64,000 nt of DNA, taken from contig NC_090319.1 in the NCBI RefSeq assembly GCF_040869045.1, positions 360,237,739 through 360,301,738 of the forward strand, given 5' to 3'. Each line of letters starts with the position of its first letter. Within the stretch, counting starts at the first letter, position 1. The notes under the pieces were generated by a model, which was not told the origin of the DNA, made no database searches, and was given only the letters and a program-made list of their open reading frames with translations. Source of the stretch: Eurosta solidaginis. Its lineage: Eukaryota > Arthropoda > Insecta > Diptera > Tephritidae. Position numbers and translations under genes: made by a program. This document shows, piece by piece, positions 45,701 to 50,512 of this stretch.

Positions 45701-47161
45701 TTTTTTTGGGCACATATGAAGGAAAACTGGGAAGGTGACTCAGTTGAATAGAAAAAGCTTGGATCGCTGTAGGACGATGCCAAGGAATTAGACATATATT
45801 TATCGAAACTCTCGGAATTAGGAAGCTCCAACGAAATCTCCTATAGACCTATGTACTTTGATGTATTTAAATTTAAATAACTTAAACTCAAGTATCTGTT
45901 TTTGTTATATTATCGACATAAAATATTCACAATTTACTCTATTTGGTCAATTCTATTTGGTACACAATGGCGCGTAATCATAGTCAAAATAAAATAGATT
46001 TTAAATTTAGTTGCAGCTTTTTGACATAATTTTCTGAGCTATCTGTCAAAAAAGCTGAAATTAAATGTAAAACCTATTTTATTTTGACTATGATTATGCG
46101 CCAGTGTGTTCATTTACAAAATCCATTTTACCAATAGCAAAATAAGTAGGACATATAGAACCATTTTCACATATAGCAAGAAAGCAATATATTGTCTTTG
46201 CGAAGTTTAAGAGAAACTGAAAGGAAATAAAGATTTACTAGCATATTGCGATGATTTAAAGCAACTGCAGTTTCACCGTGTGATTCGCGGTTGGAATCTC
46301 GGTGAAACCTTTTATAACATTCGAAATCGACTGATGATGATTATGTGGCGGTTTTCGATATGTTAAAATCGCATTATGCCAGTAAATGTTTCTTTCTTCT
46401 CAAAAATAACGATTGAATATTCAATTATTATAAGCCGGTGTTAAGCTCATGAATTCTTAAATATTAAACTACTTGAATAATTAGTAGGGGCTATTATTTC
46501 TATTGATACATTTTACCCGTTTTTTGCACCCAACTCCTAAATTGATTTAACATATCTGTTGGCAATGAAAGTATACCAAAAATAGCCTTGTGGAAAAAGT
46601 ATTTAGTACTGAATGGAAAAAAAGTGTGCATTCATTTAAAGTTTACATTCCTTAAAGATTGAGAATGGTTCCTACTTCAACTCTTTATTGAATTATATTT
46701 TACCATTCAATAACACACACACTTTAGCTTTGAATTGAAGATTTTGAGCTATTCAGGAATAATATACATCCAAAAAAACACAATTTTTTTCAATAATGCT
46801 GAGAGAATGCACACTCAATTGATTCAATCTTTTTACAGCTCTGGTAGAAACGCTATTAAGTTAAAATATAGGCGATGTCATCCCTATATTAAAATTCAGT
46901 GATATTTTCAAGCGATATGGCATCATGGTGAGATAAGAAGAAAAAAAATACTAAAATGGTGAAAATTTCTGAAAAAAAAATTTATTGAGAAAAATATGCC
47001 AAAATGAAATATGAACAAAAACATTATGTTTCGAAAATTACCATTTATTAATAACAATAAAAATTTGCACTTACCAATGGATCCTTATCATCAGCATAAC
47101 TGATGTCTATAACCACCGCCGACAGTAGTATAATGAATGTTAATAACTCCTTATGGGTCAT
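6603..47161 (-). CDS. Lerp: Lysosomal enzyme receptor protein, MRH-domain receptor (first 8 coding exons; 3' half off window)
   Basis: Joining 47161-47075, 30711-30501, 28890-28736, 28667-28516, 28451-28320, 18563-18422, 9687-9572 and 6712-6603 gives about 368 codons, every junction in matching phase. The protein starts with a signal peptide (hydrophobic core [13 protein letters not shown]). Two complete MRH repeats of the cation-independent mannose-6-phosphate receptor type follow, and then the start of a third. Such receptors cycle between trans-Golgi and endosomes and sort lysosomal enzymes. Drosophila Lerp has five MRH repeats, a membrane anchor and a GGA-binding tail, so over half the protein remains beyond base 1. 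In both complete repeats the last-motif Glu of mannose-6-phosphate-binding domains is replaced ([26 protein letters not shown]). This agrees with reports that fly Lerp does not bind that sugar. The introns are packed with transposons. Confidence 0.85.
6713..8118. other. Lerp intron sequence, no gene seen
   Basis: AT-rich intron DNA. 6940-7330 is enriched for CTCGAGA/TCTCGA-type strings that repeat at both ends, possibly a decayed inverted-repeat element. 7780-8118 contains CCACGCCCA-type phrases common in fly transposons and continues past the SINE at 8502. No protein of a known family. Confidence 0.4.
8133..8487 (+). repeat. tRNA-derived SINE, near full length, with target duplication
   Basis: The head GGCGGCAGCCGTGGTGTGAT has a tRNA-like A-box region. 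The body includes GAAAACTCATCTGCCTTGCAG and the tail ends in TTTATTTA. Flanks ATTTATCCAGATGA (8119-8132) and ATTTATCCAGAGGA (8488-8501) agree in 13 of 14 positions. This is the reference copy for the family in the window. Confidence 0.82.
8502..9571. other. Lerp intron sequence, unclassified repeat remnants
   Basis: 8502-8740 resumes the element interrupted by the SINE. 8750-9180 is GC-richer and may be an old transposon piece, with a minus-strand open frame I do not recognise. Nothing else supported. Confidence 0.35.
9572..9687 (-). CDS. Lerp: Lerp coding exon 7 (end of MRH repeat 2)
   Basis: After TCTTTACCAG. It encodes [18 protein letters not shown] and TTPLAC, the repeat-closing motif, then [14 protein letters not shown]. 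It leaves in phase 2 at a GTAAGT donor. Confidence 0.83.
9915..10126 (-). mobile_element. Non-LTR retrotransposon fragment, left part
   Basis: Resembles 19400-19600 (shared CTTGCAGTTT and ACGTTACAAGCGGGACATA). The sequence stops at GTATGTCGGGATT (10114-10126) and resumes with the same 13 bp at 12668, on the other side of the SINE plus Helitron-like insertions. Confidence 0.6.
10136..12315 (-). mobile_element. Helitron-like minisatellite element, copy (a)
   Basis: Left end ACAAGTAAGGAAGGCTAAGT with the terminal hairpin GTTCGGGTGTAACCGAAC. About eight ~130-bp tandem units follow (key phrase CCATAAAGGTGGACCAGGGG), then the conserved body (GTGCCACGCC), ending GCTCAACAGAGTATA. A solo LTR (10948-11589) interrupts the tandem units. 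Element orientation is defined by placing the hairpin at the 3' end. Confidence 0.72.
10948..11589 (+). mobile_element. Solo LTR, family TGTAACGAATT, inside the Helitron-like element
   Basis: 642 bp starting TGTAACGAATTTGC and ending CCGTGACA, flanked by ATAT at 10944-10947 and 11590-11593. Removing it restores the tandem unit. Same family and same ATAT target as the solo LTR at 5888-6401. Confidence 0.82.
12316..12667 (-). repeat. tRNA-derived SINE, full length, minus strand
   Basis: Its 5' end GGCGCCCAGCGTGGTGTGAT is at 12667 and abuts the 13-bp duplication GTATGTCGGGATT (12668-12680). The matching copy of that duplication is at 10114-10126, so the Helitron-like element went into the SINE's tail later. 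Confidence 0.8.
12681..13760 (-). mobile_element. Non-LTR retrotransposon fragment with endonuclease and linker remnants
   Basis: On the minus strand, 13660-13760 encodes an IICGDFNM endonuclease motif. 13199-12754 encodes the linker before reverse transcriptase ([20 protein letters not shown], then [12 protein letters not shown]). The frame is disrupted by a second, oppositely oriented LINE piece at 13213-13416. Not functional. Confidence 0.65.
13213..13416 (+). mobile_element. Severely 5'-truncated LINE with (TAAG)n tail and 13-bp target duplication
   Basis: Encodes only the last ~46 residues of a reverse-transcriptase polyprotein ([20 protein letters not shown] ... DWRALLDG), a stop, then a TAAG repeat tail. 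TACCAGCACGAAT flanks it at 13200-13212 and 13417-13429. This is a textbook short LINE insertion into the older minus-strand element. Confidence 0.8.
13761..14017. repeat. Fragment of the (CAA)n-tailed interspersed repeat, then AT-rich sequence
   Basis: 13775-13865 (GAGATGGTCGG, TATCTGGCAAAGTACCATCA) matches 19235-19320 and the complement of 61140-61190. The rest up to the fold-back is AT-rich with nothing recognisable. Confidence 0.5.
14018..14541. mobile_element. Large fold-back element (~230-bp arms)
   Basis: The left arm 14018-14252 and right arm 14312-14541 are inverted copies with few differences, for example AAACTGTAAGATTTAATAAT against its complement. About 60 bp of spacer separates them. 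Transcribed RNA would form a very long hairpin. No ORF and no fixed target duplication. Confidence 0.8.
14757..15506 (-). pseudogene. Pif1-like helicase C-terminal fragment (Helitron-type or related), broken
   Basis: Minus-strand pieces in order: a broken [19 protein letters not shown] stretch; [20 protein letters not shown], the helicase motif before the last domain; and [19 protein letters not shown] followed by [10 protein letters not shown], the C-terminal motif VI region. Stops and frameshifts separate the pieces. Pif1-type helicases form the Hel part of Helitron transposases and also occur as host and stand-alone copies. No Rep domain is visible, so assignment to a Helitron is an inference. 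Confidence 0.7.
15507..16458. other. Lerp intron sequence, unassigned
   Basis: A minus-strand open frame of 124 codons (15893-15519) contains [15 protein letters not shown] and [13 protein letters not shown] but I cannot assign it to a family. From 15900 the DNA is AT-rich. 16190-16235 carries a short GCGCACTGCCATCAAGTGGC string. No RNA gene seen. Confidence 0.35.
16459..17800 (-). mobile_element. Non-LTR retrotransposon (jockey/CR1-like) reverse transcriptase, decayed
   Basis: Minus-strand order: [51 protein letters not shown]; then, after a frameshift, FINDV...[11 protein letters not shown], and [20 protein letters not shown] near the C-terminus. The catalytic YADD box reads YTDD. Several frame breaks make it non-functional. 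It lies in Lerp intron 6 in the same orientation. Confidence 0.82.
17803..17953 (+). repeat. ~150-bp dispersed repeat, copy 1
   Basis: CCTTTTTTTATTTGATTTGA through TATGTCACCATGCTGCCACC is nearly identical to 36195-36342. The match stops abruptly on both sides. Family unknown. Confidence 0.6.
18422..18563 (-). CDS. Lerp: Lerp coding exon 6 (second half of MRH repeat 2)
   Basis: After TTTTCGTAG. It encodes [20 protein letters not shown] and then a TSC ... STIRFMCD segment typical of MRH repeats. It ends TTAAGG before a GTAAGTAAA donor, phase 0. It lies 9.8 kb from exon 5 across transposon sequence. Confidence 0.85.
18955..19365 (+). repeat. Interspersed repeat with (CAA)n end, copy 1
   Basis: Starts near CCCAGTGGGTTAGGGGGTC and includes ACCCGCGGTAGGTATGCC and AGACGAGGCTCTGGCG. 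It ends TATGGCTATAACAACAACAA. A minus-strand copy lies at 61085-61440 and partial copies at 13775 and 19610. It may be a SINE or the 5' region of a non-LTR element. Confidence 0.65.
19380..20923 (-). mobile_element. Non-LTR retrotransposon copy B, distal part (RT to C-terminus), broken
   Basis: On the minus strand: [12 protein letters not shown] (~20870), a linker piece near 20700, RT motif with [20 protein letters not shown] (20520), [20 protein letters not shown], then [18 protein letters not shown] and [16 protein letters not shown] (20150-20020) and [14 protein letters not shown]. The GVPQGGVLS box is altered to GMSKGVVLS. Its upstream half lies at 23432-24200, split by the CACTA-like element. 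Confidence 0.75.
19610..19820 (+). repeat. Partial (CAA)n-type interspersed repeat
   Basis: CCAGTGGGTTAGGAGGCTTA with ACCCGCGGCAGGTATGCC matches the start of the repeat at 18955. It is degraded and truncated. Confidence 0.5.
20926..23429 (+). mobile_element. CACTA-like DNA transposon with decayed transposase fragments
   Basis: Ends are CACTCAAAAAAAA (20926) and its complement (to 23429), flanked by TA on both sides. Both flanks carry many palindromic TATCAAATTGATA-type motifs, like CACTA subterminal repeats. Plus-strand coding remnants: [20 protein letters not shown] at 21720 (stop after 40 codons); [19 protein letters not shown] at 21990; then 22191-22853 with [19 protein letters not shown] followed by [14 protein letters not shown]. 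That motif is shared by transposon-derived animal proteins and recalls the DUF4218 region of plant CACTA transposases. It interrupts non-LTR copy B. Confidence 0.72.
23432..24200 (-). mobile_element. Non-LTR retrotransposon copy B, proximal part (endonuclease), broken
   Basis: Minus strand 24200-23599 includes [17 protein letters not shown] and [20 protein letters not shown], an apurinic-type endonuclease region, with frameshifts. The reading continues at 20923 once the CACTA-like element is removed. Confidence 0.65.
24201..25440 (-). mobile_element. Non-LTR retrotransposon copy A (endonuclease to RT), truncated and broken
   Basis: Minus-strand order: [19 protein letters not shown] and [11 protein letters not shown] (endonuclease, 25390-25230); [20 protein letters not shown] (linker, 25060); [19 protein letters not shown] and [20 protein letters not shown] (RT, 24600-24450); a frameshifted YADDCTI-type box (24260). 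It stops after GPGPSIEEL and runs into copy B. Confidence 0.72.
25768..26068 (+). repeat. tRNA-derived SINE (second family), copy 1
   Basis: Contains GATGGCCTAGTGGTTAAAGG (A-box TGGCCTAGTGG) and CACGGTTCGAATCCCGGTG (perfect B-box), then a conserved tail region with ATTATAAGCCG. The tRNA-like part is too imperfect for a functional tRNA and is repeated at 26957 and 46260. Confidence 0.8.
26075..26811 (-). mobile_element. Solo LTR, family TGTAACGAATT, third copy
   Basis: The minus strand starts TGTAACGAATTTGCTGCAAA at 26811. The other end (ACGGATATTAGCATC) lacks the last few bases seen at 11589. ATAC flanks both sides (26071-26074, 26812-26815). It contains AGTTTGAGTTGAGCAATCAA and a GTATAAAAGG promoter-like box near 26525. 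Confidence 0.72.
26956..27262 (+). repeat. tRNA-derived SINE (second family), copy 2
   Basis: Nearly identical to 25768-26068, with the same A-box and B-box. It lies on the other side of the solo LTR within the Harbinger-like element. Confidence 0.8.
27525..27600 (+). repeat. Head fragment of the first SINE family
   Basis: GGCAGCCGCCGTGGTGTGAT followed by a CTGCTCCGCTTAC string matches the head of the SINE at 8133, then diverges. Confidence 0.6.
27901..28287. mobile_element. MITE with GGTGGCTTTCC termini
   Basis: Inverted ends GGTGGCTTTCCGTAATTCGA and the complement of TCGAATTAGGGAAAGCCACC. The interior is rich in TCGATA. A CGG flank on both sides fits a 3-bp duplication. It sits inside the terminal repeat of the outer Harbinger-like element. 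Confidence 0.7.
28320..28451 (-). CDS. Lerp: Lerp coding exon 5 (middle of MRH repeat 2)
   Basis: Follows GTCATTTTAG. It encodes [17 protein letters not shown] and a Cys-x6-Cys pair, the F-x-x-N-x-C core missing between exons 4 and 6. It ends AGGCG before GTTAGT, phase 2, fitting exon 6 exactly. A Harbinger-like element begins only 26 bp into the following intron. Confidence 0.82.
28516..28667 (-). CDS. Lerp: Lerp coding exon 4 (end of repeat 1, start of repeat 2)
   Basis: Encodes [17 protein letters not shown], closing repeat 1, then [17 protein letters not shown], opening repeat 2. The only phase-compatible exit that leaves an intron of normal length is a GC donor (CAG|GCATGT) giving a 64-nt GC-AG intron. 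Confidence 0.78.
28736..28890 (-). CDS. Lerp: Lerp coding exon 3 (second half of MRH repeat 1)
   Basis: Joined in phase 1 to exon 2. It encodes [19 protein letters not shown], a cysteine and VGCDYTLDR, the typical second half of an MRH repeat. It ends at TAT before a GTGAGA donor; the next intron is 68 nt. Confidence 0.85.
28965..30112 (+). mobile_element. Non-LTR retrotransposon fragment with poly-A tail
   Basis: Plus strand: [59 protein letters not shown] and [18 protein letters not shown]. These are ordered jockey-like RT motifs with deletions (the catalytic box region is missing) and stops. It ends in a run of A at 30098-30112. It lies antisense in Lerp intron 2. Confidence 0.8.
30113..30500. 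other. Lerp intron 2 proximal end
   Basis: No gene. The minus-strand open frame seen here is read-through of exon 2 past its donor. Confidence 0.6.
30501..30711 (-). CDS. Lerp: Lerp coding exon 2 (start of MRH repeat 1)
   Basis: The exon opens after a pyrimidine-rich TTTTTTAG acceptor and encodes [12 protein letters not shown]... to ...[12 protein letters not shown], with the spaced cysteines of an MRH repeat. A strong GTAAGAAC donor follows CTCG. The open frame continues to 30361, but only the GTAAG splice gives the expected LG-x-L-x-Y-x-G continuation in exon 3. Confidence 0.85.
31571..31576 (-). promoter_or_regulatory. Possible me31B polyadenylation signal
   Basis: AATAAA on the minus strand about 235 bp past the me31B stop. 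It is the first clear hexamer in the 3' flank. Confidence 0.45.
31809..33197 (-). CDS. me31B: DEAD-box RNA helicase, DDX6/Dhh1 family
   Basis: 462 residues in one uninterrupted frame. Nearly the whole core (from about [10 protein letters not shown] at residue 30 to ~430) agrees with Drosophila Me31B. Motifs in order: Q motif GWERPSPIQ (77-85), Walker A AKNGTGKT (102-109), PTRELALQ (134-141), TPGR (183-186), DEAD (207-210), SAT (238-240), CNSTQR (302-307), HRIGRSGR (381-388). Family role: an ATP-dependent RNA clamp in P-bodies and germ granules that represses translation and promotes decapping with Edc3, Pat1, Tral and CCR4-NOT. The C-terminus is an Ala/Asn-rich tail. It lies inside Lerp's first coding intron, same strand. 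The lack of introns could reflect a retrocopy or simple intron loss; no poly-A relic is evident and the frame is fully intact. Confidence 0.97.
   Translation of the reverse strand: MITENTTNMHANMGAKSGIKALQMVKNPQDDMGWKSKLKIPPKDNRFKTSDVTDTRGNEFEEFCLKRELLMGIFEKGWERPSPIQEAAIPIALSGKDVLARAKNGTGKTGAYCIPVLEQIDPHKDYIQALVIVPTRELALQTSQICIELAKHLDIRVMVTTGGTILKDDILRIYQKVQLIIATPGRILDLMDKKVADMSHCKILVLDEADKLLSLDFQGMLDHVIMKLPKDPQILLFSATFPLSVKNFMEKHLREPYEINLMEELTLKGVTQYYAFVQERQKVHCLNTLFSKLQINQSIIFCNSTQRVELLAKKITELGYCCYYIHAKMAQAHRNRVFHDFRQGLCRNLVCSDLFTRGIDVQAVNVVINFDFPRMAETYLHRIGRSGRFGHLGIAINLITYEDRFDLHRIEKELGTEIKPIPKVIDPALYVANAAASAAVNATAEANNDLNNSVNEEGNVSK
33198..34093. other. me31B 5' flank and Lerp intron sequence
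   Basis: Holds the likely me31B promoter and 5' UTR. No TATA box is obvious and no other gene is recognised. Short open frames here match no family. Confidence 0.4.
34094..34620 (+). mobile_element. hAT transposase remnant
   Basis: Begins CACTGTTGCCACTTTGGTCC, a hAT-style end. 34370-34470 encodes [20 protein letters not shown] then [11 protein letters not shown], the conserved FSLIVDE(S/T)TD...VRYFD segment of hAT transposases. Only ~60 codons survive. The right end was not found. Confidence 0.6.
34621..35896. other. Lerp intron sequence, no gene seen
   Basis: AT-rich. 35440-35680 has paired GAGTACTC-type strings (CGAGTACTCTAT, GTAGTACTCCATGG) hinting at a decayed palindromic element. Nothing coding. 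Confidence 0.35.
35897..35964. repeat. Short perfect-armed hairpin element
   Basis: ACAGAGTTGCCAAAGTAAA at the left and TTTACTTTTGGCAACTCTGT at the right are inverted, enclosing ~30 bp. Probably a minimal MITE. Confidence 0.55.
36195..36342 (+). repeat. ~150-bp dispersed repeat, copy 2
   Basis: Matches 17803-17953 almost base for base. Confidence 0.6.
36370..37020 (+). mobile_element. Possible internally deleted transposon with a start-codon exon remnant
   Basis: Ends carry related inverted strings GCGGCAGTTACCCACGAACG and CGGTGGGTAATTGCCGC. Inside, an ATTCCAG acceptor-like string precedes an ATG at 36767 with a short frame ([11 protein letters not shown]), as if the first exons of a transposase gene had been fused to the far end. 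No family recognised. Confidence 0.4.
37021..38421. other. Lerp intron sequence, partial repeats
   Basis: 37425-37470 carries TTAAACTCTAGTC/CTAGAGTTTAAACTC as in the Harbinger-like element at 25467. 38020-38225 matches one arm of the fold-back at 48678 (TCCAAAAATATCGG; GGTCCATAGTATTTTTGCGC). No gene. Confidence 0.45.
38493..39083. mobile_element. hAT-type MITE, copy 2, with 8-bp target duplication
   Basis: 591 bp, same length as copy 1 and nearly identical, flanked by AAATAAAT at 38485-38492 and 39084-39091. Confidence 0.9.
39250..41882 (-). mobile_element. Helitron-like minisatellite element, copy (b)
   Basis: Complete at both ends (ACAAGTAAGGAAGGTTAAGT; AGCTCTGCTCAACTGAGTAT). About eleven ~130-bp units lie between 39400 and 40740. 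The body follows, with paired GTGGGCGTGG and GTTAACGGCCGAGCGG phrases. No protein-coding capacity; the short frames in it are repeat artefacts. Confidence 0.78.
42511..42560 (+). repeat. Head fragment of the first SINE family, broken by the hAT element
   Basis: CCGCAGCCGTCGTGGTGTGA then GGGAGCGTGCTCCACTTCTC matches the SINE head and stops just before the hAT insertion. Confidence 0.55.
43044..45098 (-). mobile_element. Helitron-like minisatellite element, copy (c)
   Basis: Left end ACAAGTAAGGAAGGCTAAGT with hairpin; about five ~130-bp units; conserved body. It ends GAGCTCTGCTCAA and lacks the last ~9 bp of the family's other end. Confidence 0.75.
45099..45961. other. Interior of the hAT-like element, no gene seen
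   Basis: AT-rich sequence without a recognisable ORF. 45430-45520 has an imperfect inverted pair around TTGTAGATTT. Nothing further supported. Confidence 0.35.
45962..46109. mobile_element. 148-bp MITE that is almost entirely palindromic
   Basis: ACACAATGGCGCGTAATCAT at the left against ATGATTATGCGCCAGTGTG at the right, with the inverted match extending through TAGTCAAAATAAAATAG. A CAAAAAGCTG-type inner hairpin is also present. Confidence 0.72.
46225..46470 (+). repeat. tRNA-derived SINE (second family), 5'-degraded copy
   Basis: CTGCAGTTTCACCGTGTGAT followed by CGCGGTTGGAATCTCGGTG (damaged B-box) and the ATTATAAGCCGGTGTTAAGC tail match 26956-27262. Confidence 0.65.
47075..47161 (-). CDS. 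Lerp: Lerp coding exon 1 (signal peptide)
   Basis: 29 codons from ATG at 47161, ending ...DDKDPL before a GTAAG donor. Residues 6-18 are hydrophobic with a short Lys-containing start (MTHKE), and Ala23 is a plausible cleavage position. The exon ends in phase 0 and joins to VFFTSEC in exon 2, 16.4 kb away. Confidence 0.8.
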
Positions 47162-47544
47162 TGTTTATGTTTACCGACGAAGCTATGCTATATCTCGCAA
47201 ATTGTTTTATTGTGAAGTACGTTTTAGATAATTCAATGATAACACTGAAACATATTCAATTGTTTATTCGTATTTTAAAGTTTTCTTATAATTAAAGCCT
47301 AATTATTGATTGTCTTAAAACACAAATTGCTTGGCGCCTTGAAGGCGGGGTTTGCAGTTCAGTTTGCTAATCTTTAATAATTAGCAAATGAGTTTTCAGC
47401 AGTTTCGTGATTTGAGGCTTTCACAATTTTATCAATTGCGATAATAATGATGGCAATAAACGCTCAATAACTCTTATAATTTTGGAAATTATACTTTCGT
47501 GCAAATCAAAATTGATTGTTATTCGAAAATCAGCTGGTTCTGAA

Positions 47545-48660
47545 TTTGCACAACACAAAATAAAGGGCCGATTAATGGTGACTTATACTCACAAATCACA
47601 TACCATAAACTATAACCATAACCAGATAAAACAGCTGATCGAACCTACCTTATGGAAATCAATGTAATCGATTAATGGTGCCATACCATAACGCTAACGC
47701 CATAAAGGGCGAATTAAAGGGCGAATTAATGGTGACTTATAACCATAAAGCCATAACCAGATAAAACAGCTGATCGAACCTACCTTATGGAAATCAATGT
47801 AATCGATTAATGGTGCCATACCATAACGCTAACTCGCTTACATTGATTTCCGTAAGACAGGTTCGATCAGCTGTACTATCTGGTTATGGCTTTATGGTTA
47901 TAAGTCACCATTAAGGGCGAATTAAATCAGCTGATCGAACCTACCTTATAGAAAGGAACGTAATCGATTAATGGTGCCATACCATAATGCTAACGCCATA
48001 GACAATCAATTGGTTTTTGGTTTCTCGCCATATCCATAACCTAAAAATATTTGAGTTGGTGAATTTAATAACTTTTTTTACATTTTCTTCATTGTTTTGG
48101 ATACGTTATGACTAAGATACTTATTTTTTGTGGAATATGTTTGTAATTTTTTGCGTTTTCATCATTTTTATGAAATTTTCACGATTTTTAGGTTAACGCA
48201 CCATTAATCGATCACATTGAGATGGTTATGGATATGGGTATGGTTACGACTATGGCGTTAGGGTTAAGGAAGTTTAATTTGGCTTTAACCCTATCATAGA
48301 CAACCAATTGGTTTTTGGTTTCTCGCCAAATCCATAACCAAAAAATATTTAAGTTGGTGAATTTAATAATTTTTTGTAGATTTTATGCATTGTTTTGGAT
48401 ACGTTATGACTGAGAGACTTATTTTTTGTGGAATATGGTTGTAATTTTTTGCGTTCATTTTTATGAAATTTTCACGATTTTTAAGTTAAGGCACCATTAA
48501 TCGATCACATTGGAGATGGTTATGGATATGGGTATGGTTACTACTATGACGTTAGGGTTAAGGATGTATAATTAGCTCTTATGGTGTTAGGGTTAAGGAA
48601 GTTTAATTAGTCCTTTACGGGCCTAGCAAAGTTCGCATAGCCATAACGAAATAGCCATAG
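47545..48660. repeat. Complex direct and inverted repeat block upstream of Lerp exon 1
   Basis: The phrase CAGCTGATCGAACCTACCTT occurs three times directly (from 47630, 47767, 47930) and once inverted (~47862). Each direct copy is followed by ATCGATTAATGGTGCCATAC. Then 48000-48290 is duplicated as 48296-48545 (both with CCAATTGGTTTTTGGTTTCT). The start of Lerp coding is at 47161, so the Lerp promoter may lie in or beside this block. Confidence 0.65.
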
Positions 48661-48677
48661 CGGTAAAATTCTAGAAC

Positions 48678-49463
48678 AGGAGTCGACTGCTAATACGCGT
48701 CCAAAAATATCGAAAAAGGTGTCAAAAGACGCGTAGTGATCACGACAACAATAATCCGAAGGCGGAAAATAAAAATTTTAACTCGTTCAAAAGATATTAA
48801 CGAAAACCCGAAAAATTAGCCCGGTCCCTCCGAAACCGGAGGCGGGTCCATAGTATTTTTGCGCAGAACACCTTTCTGCGTTGGCGGCCGTTCTCCGCGC
48901 TTACTAAAATTAACCTGGGCCGAGGTGGGATCAAAATGTAATGGGTGCAAATTCCCTTTGTACACAGAATTTTTTACAGTGTAACACAACAACCACATGA
49001 GAACTGTAAATTTTTCCGGATAGAGGTAAAATTTTTCTTTTCTGCATTCGGACGCGTATTAACAGTCGACCCCTTTTCTGGACTTTCACCCGAGATATTT
49101 GCAGTTTTAGTTGGCAATTTTCATATGGTTGTTGTATTGTTTCTGTGCACTGAAAAAAATCTTGGGTACAAAGGGATTTTGCACGCATTTAATTTTGATC
49201 ACACCTCATTGGTGGACCCCCCAGGATAATTTTTGTAAGCGCGGACGACGGCCGCCAACGCAGAAAGGTGTTCTGCGCAAAAATACTATGGATCTCACCC
49301 CCGGTTTCGGGGGGGCCGGGGGGGTCATTTTTCAGTTTTTCGTTAATATCTTTGTACGAGTAAGCATTTTTATTTTCCGCCTTCAGATTGTTGTTGTCGA
49401 GCTCAATACGCGTTTTTCGACACCTCTCTCGATATTTTTGGACGCATATTAGCAGTCGACCTT
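48678..49463. mobile_element. Long-TIR fold-back element
   Basis: GTCGACTGCTAATACGCGTC at the left is inverted at the right. The arms extend over GGTCCATAGTATTTTTGCGC (48845) against its complement (~49285) and TGGTTGTTGT/ACAACAACCA, giving arms of over 250 bp. Open frames in it are palindromic artefacts. It ends ~27 bp before a hAT MITE. Confidence 0.75.
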
Positions 49464-49799
49464 TGTTCTTACCCAATCTTATGCTAAATGCAGAGATGCA
49501 CCTTAACGTTAAGCTAATCGTTTATCAAAAAATTTCCACCGTTTCCGTTGAAACACTTCGAAATATTATCGATAAAGAAATTATCAAGATAAATTGTATC
49601 TCGTTTTTAACCGAAACGAAAAGCTTTCGTTAACGTTAAAAACGTTAACAAAAACGTGATACTTTATGTTTGAATTGTGCTGGCAATGATATAGCCATGG
49701 TAAGGCCGTAAGGTGGTAACAGCGAGCGGACATACACACTAACTCCATGTAATTTGTTTCTGTAATTCGTTGGTGGAAATGTCAAAAATACTCTGAGAA

Positions 49800-50512
49800 C
49801 AGAGTGTATGTGCCTACATGGTGATCAAAAGGAATATAAACAAAAAGGCAACTCTTAAGCGCCAAATACACTACACGAACATTTCCGCGAAAATTCCCGT
49901 TATGTCATGTTTCTGCGACCTTTTCTGTCGTGTATTGTGGTGTTTGCCAGTTCGCGCAAATGTTCGCCAAAAATCAATATATTTTAATTTTTGGCGAACA
50001 TTTGCGCGAACTGTTCGTGCGTGTATGGCGAAATAGCTCATAATCGTAGTAATTTCTGAACGGAACAGACGTGCGCGGAAAAGAAAAATGGACAATAAAA
50101 AATTTCTGAGTAAATTTATTGAAATGTATAAATTTTTTTTACGCTTAATTGCCACAGCGAGCAATATTGCTGCAGCACAATTGTTGTCCGTATTCATCGC
50201 TGTCTGAAAGAGAACTAATGTTCGGCCAAAAGTTCGTATGGTGTATGGCCAAAGCTGCGAACAAGATTGCGGAATGTTCGCGTAAATATTCGTGTCGTGT
50301 ATTTGGCGCTTTAGAGACCAATTGTACAGCGAACAACGGGACATTCATATGACTTAGCAGCTAAAGGCTTGCACTGATATGAATGTTGGAGATTCGAGTT
50401 CAACGCTCAGCTCCCGAAAAGCTAGCTGATGAAGAAGTGAAATTCAGAAACATGTCCTAGTAACCATCGCCGTTTGTAAACTTACAATTTTTCTCTAATA
50501 TCAATTACAAAA
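49800..50512 (+). mobile_element. SINE-like insertion with 10-bp duplication, itself hosting a MITE
   Basis: ACTCTGAGAA flanks both ends (49790-49799, 50513-50522). Near 50345-50410 it has TTAGCAGCTAAAGGCTTGCA and GGAGATTCGAGTTCAACGC, which resemble Pol III A and B boxes. The interior from 49858 to 50310 is a separate MITE. Confidence 0.6.
49858..50310. mobile_element. 453-bp MITE, AGCGCCAAATAC termini, TTA duplication
   Basis: Ends AGCGCCAAATACACTACACG and its near-complement, flanked by TTA at 49855-49857 and 50311-50313. Inside is a perfect 27-bp-arm hairpin (49948-49974 with 49987-50013). The 3-bp TTA duplication suggests PIF/Harbinger. Confidence 0.75.

Larger units (their letters stand above)
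42573..46843. mobile_element. hAT-like element with nested Helitron-like, MITE and SINE insertions
   Basis: Ends CAGAGCTGTAAAA and TTTTTACAGCTCTG. Flanks GTAGATAC (42565-42572) and GTAGAAAC (46844-46851) match at 7 of 8 positions. Both flanks are rich in ATTCATTC/GAATGAA strings. No transposase is recognisable. Confidence 0.7.

Noticed and set aside
48816..49476. Several proteins on both strands around 49 kb
   Set aside because: They are mirror frames of a long inverted repeat.
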